Source of the DNA: Artemisia argyi
Lineage: Eukaryota > Streptophyta > Magnoliopsida > Asterales > Asteraceae
DNA length: 64,000 nucleotides
Assembly (NCBI GenBank): GCA_030686995.1
Contig: CM060708.1
Span: 182,078,115 to 182,142,114, forward strand
Direction: 5' to 3'
Shown: positions 46,801 to 58,322 of the stretch, piece by piece
Layout: each line of letters opens with the position of its first letter
Numbering within the stretch: the first letter of the stretch is position 1
The notes under the pieces: model-generated
What the model saw: the letters and a program-made list of their open reading frames with translations, nothing else
What the model was told of the DNA's origin: nothing
The model's database searches: none
Made by a program: the position numbers and the translations under genes

Positions 46801-49716
46801 TTTATCTCACATATCCTTTGTACATAGTTTTAAAACAAAAAGAAAATAGAAAAATATAAAACCTTCAAAACCCATAAAAATCAAAAAATCTAGAAATTTA
46901 AAAATATTCTTCTCACGATATGTCTCTTGTGTAATCAATATTATGTACGTTTCTAGAAATGTCATTCAATAATGACACGGAAACATACATATGCTTGAGC
47001 AAGAGTTTTTCTTTTATCTTCAAATAATGTTTTTTCTAAAACATGTCGTTTCCCAAAATATTCTTTCAAAATGGTTTGTTATTACTTAAGATAGCAACCC
47101 GCACCTCTAGATGGGGAAAACACGTCGCCAAAAAGACGGTTGTTCCTCTTACTAGGTGAAGTTCACTCAGGCATGGATTACTTTATATCCATGTTTCCTC
47201 GACTTGATGTACGTTTCAGTGCATCATTTCTTGAATAAGAAGAGAAGTCTTCTTTACATTGCAAATACTTTCCTATCTATGATTCTTCTTGAAAGTATTT
47301 GTGCTAAACTTGGTGGTACCATGACTTTTGAAAATCAATCAGACTTGAAATTTTGTATAAAATTTGCCACTCAATCGATGTCAAATGATTTAACTTTTCA
47401 GTAAAATAATAAATAGAAAATGGGTCATCGATTGAGGGGGAGAATGATTTCAAAAATCTATATATATCATAAAAACTTGTTTCTTTGTTCATTAACATGC
47501 ATTGGATTAAATGTGATTGGTATGTGTCAGTATATGAACTTTTCAAGAGTTTCTCGTTAATCTCAAAATCATTCAAAAAAACTCATCATTTCTGACACAT
47601 ATCAATCTCCCTCAAGAATTGAGGGGAAGTATAGTATCGTCTCATAATCAATATATCTTAAATCTGACCACATTCTTCTCTCAAAATCTTTGAACTTATT
47701 TAAATCACTTGGGATCACAAATCTCAAATGGTTTGAAATTTTTGATCGGGGGAGAAAATGTGATTTAAATATGAAATCTGATTAAAATGTGACTGTTTTG
47801 GACTTAAACAAATGCTCTCCCATATGTGCTAAACTCTTTTATATATCAATGCACATATTGAGGGGGAGCAAATGCTTTGTGGAAAAAGGATCTTAGCATC
47901 TCATTTGAGCACGACTCAGACATCAACAATGAATTGACGAAACAAATATTGTTATTAATCGAAAGGACTAGTCCTAGCCGGGTAATAATTTCAAGCTGGT
48001 CTAACCAGTGATGTAAGCGTGTCTCGAAGAGGACTGGTCTAAGTAGAATGTACCATTTAGAGAAACCTTATGTGGATTTGATCAGGCCGGGTAATAACTT
48101 CAAGCTAGTCTAACTAGTGATATAAGCGTGTCTCGAATGCCTGCTCATGTTCACTAAAGGTGGATCAATTCAAAAGTGCAAACTCTTCCCGACATGTGCA
48201 AATTTTCAAATTAAAACATATGAGCACATGTTAAGGGGGAGCATTTGAAAATGGTAAAACTCTCAATATGTTAACAAAATGTGTTTCTTAATCATAAACA
48301 CGTTGAGAGAATTTTCAATGATTTGGTGTATGGCAACATAGGATAGTCATGAAGTTATAAGGTGGCTAAGGTTAGGAAAACCGTCCTATGATCCGCCAGA
48401 GCTAGAGGGATCTACCCAAGGACAATACCGAATAGTTAGTATTAGAAAGTCCTTTGGTGTGATTATGAAAAAAAAAGAAAAAAAAAAGAAAAGAAAAAAA
48501 GGAGTAATGTGAGAAAGGAGAAAGAAGGGGTTGAAGAATTAAAAAGAAATGAAATGAGAAAGAATGAAAAGAAATAGCCCTCCTATTATTCAATCTTAGG
48601 GCAGAAACCGGGTTCAATTCATATGCTACTGGTTGTTGCTAAGGCGACACCGGTATTGAAGACTAAGACGTCATGAACCCAGTGACGCACTGCACTAAAC
48701 CTTCTAACAATTCAATTTCTTTTAAAAGAGCTTGTTTCATGCTCACGGGGAACCCTGCATTATCTATTGACCGCTCATTACGAGACATATTGATATTGAA
48801 ACAGGAGACACCGCTCTAGTCTCCGACTACAAAATATTGCACTTATCGAGTCTAGAGCCGCGAGATACATCATAAGATCTCAATAGGAAGACTTGATACT
48901 TTTGCACTGGTGGTTCATAATCAAGGACACCAGTTGCACATTTGAGAGTCCTACGTAGATCTTAGAAATCTACCAGAACATTCATGAGAGAAATTACTAA
49001 TCTAATTATCAATGATTGAATGGAAATTCCTGCCAGGGTCAACATCAAACAACCCTGAAAGCAGGTCACTTCAGTAATCTCGTGTGGATTACGCTTAGTG
49101 AACGTGGTGGTTTCACAACGGTCTACAGTCGTAGAGTGATCTCCAGCAACTCACCTAATCATTGATCTACTTAGGTAGATCTTGTAAGCCCTCTCGGGGG
49201 TATCCAATTCAGGAACGACCTTGGCAAGGATTAGAGAAAATTTTCCCACTATGCTGATTACAATCTCTATATCCAAGCCTATAAGTGCCGGATGATTTGT
49301 TGTTAATTGTTTGCAAGCAGGAATTTCTGGCGATTGCTGATTACTGTAAAGATGCCGATCCATCACTTGTGCTCACACTTTATCATCTTTGTCAAAGAAA
49401 TCATGAGAACTCAAAGGCCTTCATCTAAAGCTTCTGCTACTCTGATGCTAAAAACATGATTCAAGACAAGTGTGAGGACGCCGATTCAACAATCACAACT
49501 TCACATGGAGACGATGATGCTAAAGATGGCTTGAAGATGAAAGTTGGATGATAACCTCAATGAATTCTCAAAGATCATCCAAGAGATACAACAAGTCATC
49601 AAAAGTCCACTGCTTAAAGATCAAACATCAATGACTTTGAAGAATCAAAATCTATGAGCTAGGATATTATTCATGTAATAGAATGCTAATATTCATAGCA
49701 TATTTTCAGGGGTGAC
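46801..49716 (+). other. Long 3' non-coding region of element A
   Basis: Nearly 3 kb without a recognisable protein. An 82-codon frame at 47156-47404 is unassigned. Purine tracts GAGGGGGAGAATG (about 47435), GAGGGGAAG (47617), GGGGGAGAAAATG (47747), GAGGGGGAGCAAATG (47859) and AAGGGGGAGCATTTG (48234) precede the true one. An A/G-rich run lies at 48464-48560. Confidence 0.6.
47977..48137 (+). repeat. Duplicated 52-bp phrase in the 3' region of A
   Basis: GCCGGGTAATAATTTCAAGC and its continuation (47977-48028) recurs at 48086-48137 with a few changes; both end GCGTGTCTCGAA. The offset is 109 bp. Confidence 0.75.
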
Positions 49717-49732
49717 CTTCCTTAGGGGAGAT
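49717..49732 (+). other. Polypurine tract of element A
   Basis: CTTAGGGGAGAT directly precedes the 3' LTR. Confidence 0.85.
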
Positions 49733-50098
49733 TGTTAGGAATATAAATATTCAAGTAAAAGACTCGGTCACCCCGAGTATAGATTAGCATCAAGTAGCTC
49801 ATAGATATATCAATATTTAGTTAGTTAGTAGATTATTTAACGTAATACTTATGGAGTTAGGTCGGGTCTTTACCCACTGTCAGCTCACTCCACAACCCGT
49901 TTAAGGGGCGTATTGTTTGTACCTATAAATACCCCTCTCCCACCAAGGGAGAGGGTTGGACCTTCTCACACTAGCAATCTAATATTATATATTTTCTCTC
50001 AAGGTTCCCTACTTCTATTTCATCTCTCTAGCTTCTTCATCTTATAACTCGATCCATATAACAAAACCATACGTGTTTATCATTATTAGTATCCTACA
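49733..50098 (+). repeat. 3' LTR of element A
   Basis: 366 bp, partner of 15605-15970, followed by AGTAT (50099-50103), which matches the duplication on the left. Confidence 0.93.
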
Positions 50099-50178
50099 AG
50101 TATCCATTTGGTAACTAGTTATAGATATATATACTTGGCATTGTTAGCTTGTTACCATGCATTGTTGCATGAATTTTC

Positions 50179-50753
50179 ATGGTTACAACTTGTGATGCTT
50201 TCATATTTATACTCCACACAACAAATATGCATACGTGAAAACAACTTCGGGCTATTCGACGTGGTCTTACACCAGCATCATGCATACACGAAAACAACTC
50301 CAAACCTTCCCTATACTCCCCAAAACAATCATAACAATCAATAACCGTATTCCATGCAACCAAGTCTGGTTCAAGCATTTCATCAAACAACTTACGTGCT
50401 ACCCGAACCTCTTTCACCATTTCATACATATGAACCAATGTTTTCCTCACATGTACATGCCACTCAAACCCATATTTCACCACACAACAATGTACTTGTC
50501 TCCCAAACAAAACAGACCCATTTGATGATAAGAATGGAGTGTCGTGTTAGATTTAACCATATGATAGTTATAAATGTTGTTGGACTATTATGACCTTAAA
50601 AATATAACAAAAAATGAGCGTTGACCTCACCATTTCTGGTCAAGGGATGCAATCGGCCTCAAAACCTTAAGGTTTGGACACCCCACGACGATTTTCAAAA
50701 CTTAAGGTGCATGGTAATGTTTTGTGGAAAGTTTAGGGACTAACGGTGTATTC
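50179..50753 (-). repeat. Right arm of the large inverted repeat (PPR fragment)
   Basis: Reverse-complement partner of 13277-13852. On the loop side homology ends where this copy continues into CATGCAACAATGCATGG-like sequence that is absent on the left. Confidence 0.85.
50240..50510 (-). pseudogene. PPR protein fragment, copy 2
   Basis: The minus strand reads GRQVHCCVVKYGFEWHVHV, LVHMYEMVKEVRVARKLFDE, PDLVAWNTVIDCYDC and LELFSCMHDAGVRP, nearly the same as copy 1 with about five residue differences. It is a partial PPR protein (organellar RNA-binding family) without start or end. Upstream the PPR pattern stops at the same place as in copy 1, so both derive from one already truncated or same-extent fragment. 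Confidence 0.75.
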
Positions 50754-52116
50754 TTGTCTTATCTTTATATAGATGGGAACTTTCATATACTTTCAACAAA
50801 CTTTTTTTTATCGTTCTTTTCATGTTTTATTTTCGGTATTGAAATTCGCATAACATATCTCATGTGATTTAGCGCTAATATCGATATTTGAACACTAAAC
50901 ATCTGTACTAAAATTGACATAAGTATTTTTCTATAAATCAAATACTTTTCTTATTTTTTGCAATGAAAAACACACATTCATTACTTTTTAATCATATATC
51001 ACACATTGCATTCGAATTAAAGATTATAGTAGTTCATTCGTGAAACCTCTATAATCACATGTGAAAACAACACATTAGTAAAAATCACATGTGATTGGTA
51101 TCACGTGTGGTTAAAATCACATGTGATTCTATGTGTTTTATACAACTTTGATGAATTAACTGGATTAATCTTCAATTTAAAATATAATGTGTTATATATG
51201 CTTAAAATGATATGAATATCTAGCCTTCAAAAAAAAAACTTTGAAACTTTTAAAATATTATAGAAAAAATGATGTGCATTTTTACATGTTTAGATATTCG
51301 AATAGTCAAATTTGTGTTTAATTACATGGGATTTCTCAGCAAGTTTCAATAAAAAAAAAAGCATGTAAAAAGCGAAAAAGAAAAGTTGTTTGAAAGTATA
51401 TCAAAGTGCCCATTTATAGAAAGATAATTAAACGCTTATCGCGATAGTGCAATTTTTTCGCTTAATGATTAACAGTTAAGAGATATTAATCTTTGAGAAA
51501 AAAAAATAAATAAGGTGAAAAATAGTTTATTATTTAATGTAAAAAAGAGTGGCTAACATTGATCTATTGGTATTTTAGCAAAATTTTGATATGTACGTAA
51601 ACTTAAATCATATTTTATATTAAATTAGTTTTAGAGTAAACTGCAAAAAAATGTCCATGCGGTTTGACAAAATTGCAAAAAGTGTACTCATACGAGAATT
51701 TTTGCAAAAAGTGTGTCTCAGCAAGTTTCGATTTGCAAATCATGCCCTTCTGGGGGTACTGTTCATGTAAAAAAGATTTTTTTGCCCAACGCTAGTTAGG
51801 AAATCTCATTAGTTAGTCCTCCTGTGCGTGGCACGTTAGGGTATTTTCGTCATTTCACATTTCCCGCCATCAAATCCACTAATACAACTACACTTGTGTT
51901 GGGGGACATTTTTTGCATTTAAAGTTTATCTCTTTCATTCGTATACACTTAACACACCAACACACCTATAACATCGAACCGTTGCTCCCAACTTGTGTAT
52001 TGTCGAAATCACCCAAATTACCAGTAGATCCATGACGGGTGGCTGGCAAATTAGGTGTAACACCCCCAATTTCGTGATACGCATCGGAATTTAAACTGGG
52101 TGTTACTTCATGGCAC
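50754..52116. other. Intergenic AT-rich stretch
   Basis: No gene. 51640-51920 contains repeated GCAAAAAGTGT phrases and GGTACTGTTCATG, typical of plant intergenic repeats. The last bases AACAT (52117-52121) are the candidate target site of element E. Confidence 0.4.
51050..51130. repeat. CACATGTG motif cluster
   Basis: Three copies of TCACATGTGA (about 51056, 51087, 51118) and one TCACGTGTG (51103) lie in 75 bp. The same palindrome recurs in the foldback core at 10510-10750. Confidence 0.6.
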
Positions 52117-52121
52117 AACAT

Positions 52122-53859
52122 TGTGGAAAACTAGAAGGGGGGTTGAATAGTTTTCCCCTCTTTTTAATTTTATAAAAACTTGGTTTCAAAATGTTGATTC
52201 AAATTTATTCAATTGTTTGTTTGAAAAACCTTCAATTAGAGTTTAGTGTGAAAACAACATATAATCAATATGATCGGTTATATATGTACGCTTATGAATT
52301 AGTTTTCGAAACTTATTTTTATGAATGAAACTTTAGTCGATCTTTATGTGAATACGTTTTCCTTTTGAAATCTTAAAACGTTTTGTATCAAATTATCGAT
52401 TAAGTTAAACTTGATATGAGAAGTGTAAATAATATATATAAGTCCATTAGACAATATCATACAATTTTATATCCTATCATAATATTAACTTGTAACTACA
52501 CCACAATCAATCATCATGATAATATAAGCAACAATCAACATATATTTGCAAGCATAAATATAATGCCATAAATGCAAGAATGAGAGTAAAAAGATAGGAG
52601 AAAGAGGATGCAAACCGGACACGATGATTTATAGTGGTTCGGCTACAAGGACACCTTCCTTGCCCTACTCCACTCCCCGAGTCACCTACTCGAGAGTTTT
52701 CTTCACTACTCAACAAGCTCCCTTTTGGCGGAGAAAACCTTACACAACTTTTGCTTACACCATTTAACAACACTAAGCTAAATGTCGAGTTCTAATAGTA
52801 GCTAGAACCAATCTCACACCACAACACACCTTTTTCACAACACTACTACTACACTACTTATCACACCTTCACTACTTCTTCTTCACAACACACCTATTTC
52901 TTCAAGGCTTCACAACTTCTTCATGGCTTCACAAATTCACGACTTCTTCACTACTTCACAACTTCTTCTATACTCCACTACATACTCACACATCTATTAC
53001 TTCACACCTACATAACTTCTCCACACTACTACCTCTTCACTCAACTTCTTACTCACTCATAAACTCACTACTAAGTAAGATCATCTTGATCTACTTATTA
53101 CATATACAAAGCTCACAACTTAACATAAGCACTAACTACATCATTGGCTTTATGATGGGGAGGATTCTTCTCTTGCACTTTGAGTTATGAGAGATTGGAT
53201 CACTTGAAACAAAGATTAATAATCTTATGATCAAAGGGTTTTAGAAGGATGTTTAGATAGAATTGGATCTGAAAATATTTGTGCAAAAGGGTCAGAAAAA
53301 TACCAGGTTTGAGGTGGTATTTATAGGAGAAGATTTCTGATAGAGGAGCGTGCCGGTCCCCTTAATTGTATGCCGGTCCCCTTAATAATTAAGGGGACCG
53401 CCTAGTATAATTAAGGGGGCCGCCTAATAATTTTTTTTTCAGAACGTTGGATTTTCTTGTCTTTTAGTGGGGAAAGTTTATTTGGTGAAAAACTAACTGA
53501 TTTTGGTTAAAAGTTTGAAATCATATATTTAGTATGATTAAAACATTTTTCTTTATTACCAAAAGTGTTTTTCAAATATATATAATATGTTTATATAATT
53601 AAATAAACTTTGTATTAGTTAATTAAATACCCCTTTGATCATGAGATGTATTAAGCACTTGTTTATCCATACCTTAAGTGATTGTTGAGGCAAACTCGAG
53701 ACGTTGAGATGTCGAGGCTTGTTGAAGTAAGAATGCATAGAAGAATTGTGATCACAAGTAACTTAAGCATTTTACGTTATATGTTGTAACTTACATCTTT
53801 GTCATTATCAAAACATGAAGAGGATGTTTAGATTGAATATCGTAATATACATGCCAACA
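52122..53859 (-). repeat. E LTR copy 1 (3' LTR of the array)
   Basis: 1738 bp. Contains a CTTCACAACTTCTT-rich low-complexity zone (52840-53080) and the GGTCCCCTTAA palindromic cluster (53351-53425). The boundary on the right is fixed by the adjacent polypurine tract. Confidence 0.85.
53351..53425. repeat. GGTCCCCTTAA / TTAAGGGGACC palindromic cluster, LTR 1
   Basis: Two CCGGTCCCCTTAAT units face AATTAAGGGGACCGCC and AATTAAGGGGGCCGCC; able to form GC-rich hairpins. The second LTR has lost one 20-bp unit. Confidence 0.8.
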
Positions 53860-53875
53860 ATCTCCCCCTTTTTGA
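53860..53875 (-). other. Polypurine tract of element E, copy 1
   Basis: The minus strand reads TCAAAAAGGGGGAGAT directly before TGTTGGCATG, the start of the 3' LTR. It is preceded by TTTGTCATCA, a frequent copia 3' context. Confidence 0.85.
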
Positions 53876-54502
53876 TGATGACAAACTATGTAAACTATAA
53901 CTTATAGTAAAATGTATAAGTTACATGTTTACACTTCTTCTCCCCCTTTTGTCGAAGCAAAAAGGTGGACTTCTAAGACGAGACCCCTATTACGCTTGAA
54001 CACTTGAGATAGAATGTAAAAGGCGAGCTTGCATCATTGTAAGTGAAGCCTTGATCCTATCAACCTCAATGCTCCCCCTTGGTGTATGCTCAAAACTTGT
54101 TTTGGCTACCAAAGAATCGAGCGGTGAAGTAATCCTTCAAAACAAAGTTAGTAGACAAGTGCACATATATATAATGATGATAATAGATATATGCATGAAA
54201 CTAATAGAGGAACAATATATGGACATATTAGGTATATGCACTAAAAGTATGACACATGCAATTATTTTTTTTAAAAACAACAACCTAAATCCCAAAAAAA
54301 AATTTGAACCTAATGCAAAGATTAGAACCTAGGAAAATGTAGGAGAATGAGGAGGGATGAGCGTGAATGTAAAGGGAAGGTGATGACAAAGGGTTGACAA
54401 TTAAGGTTTAGATTAATATATCGTTTGACAAGGGTGGATGATAGGGAATCATGGGATTTTTAGGTATTTTGTTGGTTGACGACCGAAGGTGGATATGTGA
54501 AA

Positions 54503-54818
54503 TGAGGTGGTGATGAGTCAACAACACTTGAAGCTTAGATTTCTTCATTGTGTTCTTCACTTGCTAGAAAGTGGAAATGACGCATTTCGTAATGAAATTC
54601 ACTTGGATGAGGTGGTGATAACTTGACAACACTTGAAGCTTGGATATCTTCTTTGTGTTCTTCACTTGCTAGAAAGTGGAAATGACGCATTTCGTAATGA
54701 AATTCACTTGGATGAGGTGGTGATAACTTGACAACACTTGAAGCTTGGATATCTTCTTTGTGTTCTTCACTTGCTATAAAGTGGAAAGGATGTATTTCAT
54801 AAAGAAATTCACATGACT
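54503..54818. repeat. Tandem 105-bp repeat, copy 1
   Basis: Three head-to-tail units starting TGAGGTGGTGAT at 54503, 54608 and 54713. Repeats are directly adjacent with no spacers, so this is not a CRISPR array. Confidence 0.88.
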
Positions 54819-54827
54819 TTCAGGGAT

Positions 54828-55348
54828 TTAAGTTTTGGTGGTGATGGCGTACTTAGTAGAATGTAGGGAATGGTGACATGGTTGAATCTTCTTGTGAAGA
54901 TGGGAAATGAGGATCAAGTGGAGATGACTAGGTGGCAGCGGAAGAGTGATGTTCAAGGAAGGAATTTCTTGGGTAGGAGGTGGTGGTGATACTTTTGGTG
55001 GTGGAGACAATTGTGAGTTGATATATTCTTTGATGGATGGAGTGGTGTCATCTTCATTAGTAAGGTCAATGAAGAGTTGTTTTGATGGTATGATGACAAG
55101 TTTTTGTTGGAGATGGTGGTTCTTGATGGAGGTGACAAGTGGGTGTTGATATAGTCATTGATTGATGATGATGATGGTATGGAGGAGGTAGAGGTTTCTT
55201 GAGTTGATGGTGTTTTGGATGGTGCATTGGGAGCACTATGAGATGAACATAGAGGTGGTGGTGATGGAGTGTTGGTGTTATCTTGTGTTAACTCAATGAG
55301 GAGTGGTTTAGGAGGTATGGTATTGATTCTTGGTTTCTTTAAGGACAT
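54828..55348 (-). pseudogene. Element E Pro/Ser-rich ORF, copy 1
   Basis: ATG at 55348: MSLKKPRINTIPPKPLLIEL, TQDNTNTPSPPP, APNAPSKTPSTQETSTSSIP. After a frame change near 55000 it continues as PPPKVSPPPPTQEIPSLNIT. I recall an abundant uncharacterised Asteraceae protein with the same order (basic start, LTQDDT-like, SAPNAPSKTPST, PPPPPTQE, DITLTLSP). It has no known domain and is probably disordered. It is the only ORF in E that looks conserved. Whether it is functional for the element is open; a frame break is present in both copies. Confidence 0.5.
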
Positions 55349-57978
55349 GGAAAAGGTGGATGACTCAAGATTGGTAGTATAAAGGATGACTCGGTTTTGG
55401 GTGTGAGGTAGAAGGATATATGTGAGTGAGTGTGATTTCCCTTCCCATTAAATTCATGCTCATCCGGATATATTTTGAGACTAATATGACCTATCGGATT
55501 ATGACACTAAGGTTCTCATGAAATGAGGGTGTAGGATCTAAAGGTAAGAAAAAAAAATACCTAGATGAATGATACATATATAGTAAACCATGTAAAGGCA
55601 TACAATCAAATCACATAGGAACAAATAATCATCTAGAAATAACATATATGCGATATGCCATAAATCTAGGAATGAAAGCATCTAATGAGAAACAAAGTTC
55701 ATAAAAGTAAACTAGCGTTAGGTATATTTAGGAAGAGCAATTTAATCAAGTTGGAGAATGAGTATGAGACTATTACTAGTGGTGCTCAATTCAGGCTAAA
55801 CACGACCATTTTTACGGGTTACACACACCCAACTTCTCACATAGAAGCAATTTAACCGTTAGGTTAAATTGAATTTCTAGTCAATAGATTCTCCAGTAGT
55901 CATTCTCTTTTTAGAAGAAATTGAGTTCCTAAATTTACCTATCGAAGAGTACCAAATACGAAGTTTGCTTGGTTCACTAATGCTTGGCTTAATGTGACTC
56001 AAACATCAAGTTTTAATAAAGGTAAGTCTACATGATATATTTTACTCACTATCCCAATAGATATGTGTTAAATGTTTAGATAAGAGAAAACGCAAAGTTT
56101 TAATCTTTTGTTCATGATTAATCGGTTATTTGGTTTTGATGGCAGATTACTTGATTTAATAAATGTGCTTGATTTAAGAATGCTCCTTAGCATATCTTGA
56201 AAAATGAATCTCATTAAGATTATTTATCTTAAATGAGATTGTGATTCACAAATGATATCAAAACTAGAATATATTCTAAAACAAATATTATTTTCTATGA
56301 TTTTTGCCAATGTTATATATCATAATTTAACTAGTATTTGAAACAAAATGAATTTTACTTGTTTATGCATTGTGACAAGTTATTTTTCAATTCTAATAAC
56401 TTAAATTATTTCAAAAAGAAAAGTGTAGTGCATTATCTTGTAACACAACCATTCATGCTACAAAGAGAATGAAATACATATAATATATAGTGTGTATTGT
56501 TCTTAAATATGTATTTTAGCTTGAAGTGATGATTTTAAGTAGTGTGAGCAACGTTTACATATGTTGTTAGTTTGCTCATGTTTGGTTTTTCGGATATGAC
56601 ACATTTATCCATTGCTTTGCAATGTAAATTGCTTGAATATTTCGGATGAAACATCCAAGTCGTCAATCCTACTTCATTGTATATTTTATGCATGTGTTAA
56701 ACATGTTATTCTAATATTTGGAACACAACTATTGGACAAGTACATTCAATATGGCATTGTCAACACAAGTGTGAGTTATGATCCAATGCATATTCTTTTC
56801 ATCTACAAAGGATGTAAATATTATCATATCAATCTAGTGTGATTGAGTATGTAGATTCAAGACTATATCCTTTGTTAAAATTTGATGTAATCTTGAAACT
56901 AAACAAATAACAATCCAATTTTTTGTCCATACTAAAAAACATGTCAATTAGATTTGATGAATATGTCAACCATAATTTGAATAATGAATTGATATAATAT
57001 CAAAATCTTTCTTGACCCTCACAAACACTCATTTAAAATAAATAGGCATTTTGATAGTGTGTTCCATTAATCCTAAGACTATTTATGAGTGAGGCTGGTA
57101 AATGATTGAAATTAGACTTATTACTTCATGATTGTTATAAGTTTTGTTTATTTGAAAGACTCTTCATTGTTACTTATCATAAACACACTTAGATTTTGAA
57201 AATACTTTTTCTTTTATATTACTACTAATGTTTTACAAAGATTCAATTTCTCTTATTAAACAACTTAAGGTAAAACAAGGTAATTTGTTGAAAATATTTA
57301 AGTGTGTTGTTAAGAATAGATTAAATTGTTTGAAATATTTAGGTGATTAGATTTAACTCATTTACAAGATGTTTGAGTAACATTAAGCCATCTATACCTA
57401 TATGCAATGCAAGCATAATATTGCAATCCTAACGCAAGAAATCTAGCATAAGATCTAGTTAAGTATAAGCCAGAAAACTAGCTATAAACTAATAGAGTAC
57501 AAGGCACATATGCTAAGATATTCAAATATTTAAATTACAAATAGCAACGATTAACAAAGTAAAATCACAAATGAGTTCACATAGCACATAAAACACTTGT
57601 CGTCGTTTTGTGTATTATATATACCAATGTTTACTTAGCTCGATTTTATTTGAAAATAAAATAGTTTCCTATTCATTTTAAAATTTAATTAAGATCAATA
57701 TTTTGAAAACATAAATACTTAATTTTTCAAAGATATATCGACTAGGAAGACTCGAAGGAAAAGATAAAATACAAGTTTTACGTTAAAACAAGACTCAAAT
57801 TTTTGACCTTCGTGTAGTATTTTAACTTTCTGACTTATTTAAGTATGTAATGGTTACTTGTAAGTATTTTTAAATGAAATTAGACTCAATTACCTTTAAA
57901 ACGCCGGGTGGCACGACTTCTACGGAGTTACGGTTAATTTTATATGATTTTTCAAAGTTTTCGAAAAACTGTCGAACA
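55349..57978. other. Element E internal region 1, non-coding
   Basis: AT-rich, no credible ORF. A 76-codon plus-strand frame at 56612-56842 has no recognisable features and is repeated exactly in the second unit. Confidence 0.6.
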
Positions 57979-58055
57979 GACAGGCGGACCCCTTAAATAA
58001 TTAAGGGGACCGCCCAGTATTTAAGGGGGCCGCCCAGACAATCAAGGGGGCCGCC
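57979..58055. repeat. GGACCCCTTAA / AAGGGGGCCGCCC cluster in the leader of E
   Basis: One GCGGACCCCTTAA unit and three AAGGGG(A/G)CCGCCCA units. On the element's own strand this lies about 270 bases after the primer-binding site, in the expected 5' leader. Confidence 0.8.
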
Positions 58056-58307
58056 CATCTGGTACTCAAAATTTCATTTTTTGTAAAAAATTATTTTCTG
58101 ACTTTTCGGAAAGGTGTGTAACTTTCTGATTTTGATACCGAACATATAGTATTATTTCGAGCTAGTATAATTAGTTTATATATCATCAAAACTAATACAA
58201 GTTAATCAACAAAACACTTTTCATATTTAATCCTCCTTAATAGGTAATTTGATACATGGATCGTACTCAATTTTTAAAACCATTTCTTTTAAAAATTTGA
58301 GCGACAT

Positions 58308-58320
58308 GGCTCTAGTACCA
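58308..58320 (-). other. Primer-binding site of element E
   Basis: Plus GGCTCTAGTACCA, minus TGGTACTAGAGCC, two bases from the LTR. It differs from the usual TGGTATCAGAGCC by a two-base change in the middle. Confidence 0.8.
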
Positions 58321-58322
58321 AT

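Larger units (their letters stand above)
15605..50098 (+). mobile_element. Element A: SIRE-like Ty1/copia retrotransposon hosting B and C
   Basis: LTRs of 366 bp (15605-15970, 49733-50098) begin TGTTAG and end CCTACA. AGTAT flanks both sides (15600-15604, 50099-50103). A primer-binding site for initiator tRNA-Met follows the left LTR, and a polypurine tract precedes the right one. Without B and C the element would be about 10.5 kb. Order: 5' leader with a repeated motif, long gag with coiled coil, broken integrase, truncated RT/RNase H, and a long 3' non-coding region. Protein features match Asteraceae SIRE-type elements. The LTRs differ at about 18 positions by eye, about 5%. It cannot be autonomous. 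Confidence 0.9.

Noticed and set aside
54503..54818. CRISPR-like array
   Set aside because: Units of 105 bp are directly adjacent without spacers, in a plant retroelement; this is a simple tandem repeat.
52122..58000. One giant LTR of about 5.9 kb in element E
   Set aside because: A polypurine tract with the typical copia context directly at 53860 and a CA/TG boundary there show that the LTR ends at 53859; the rest of the repeat is internal sequence.
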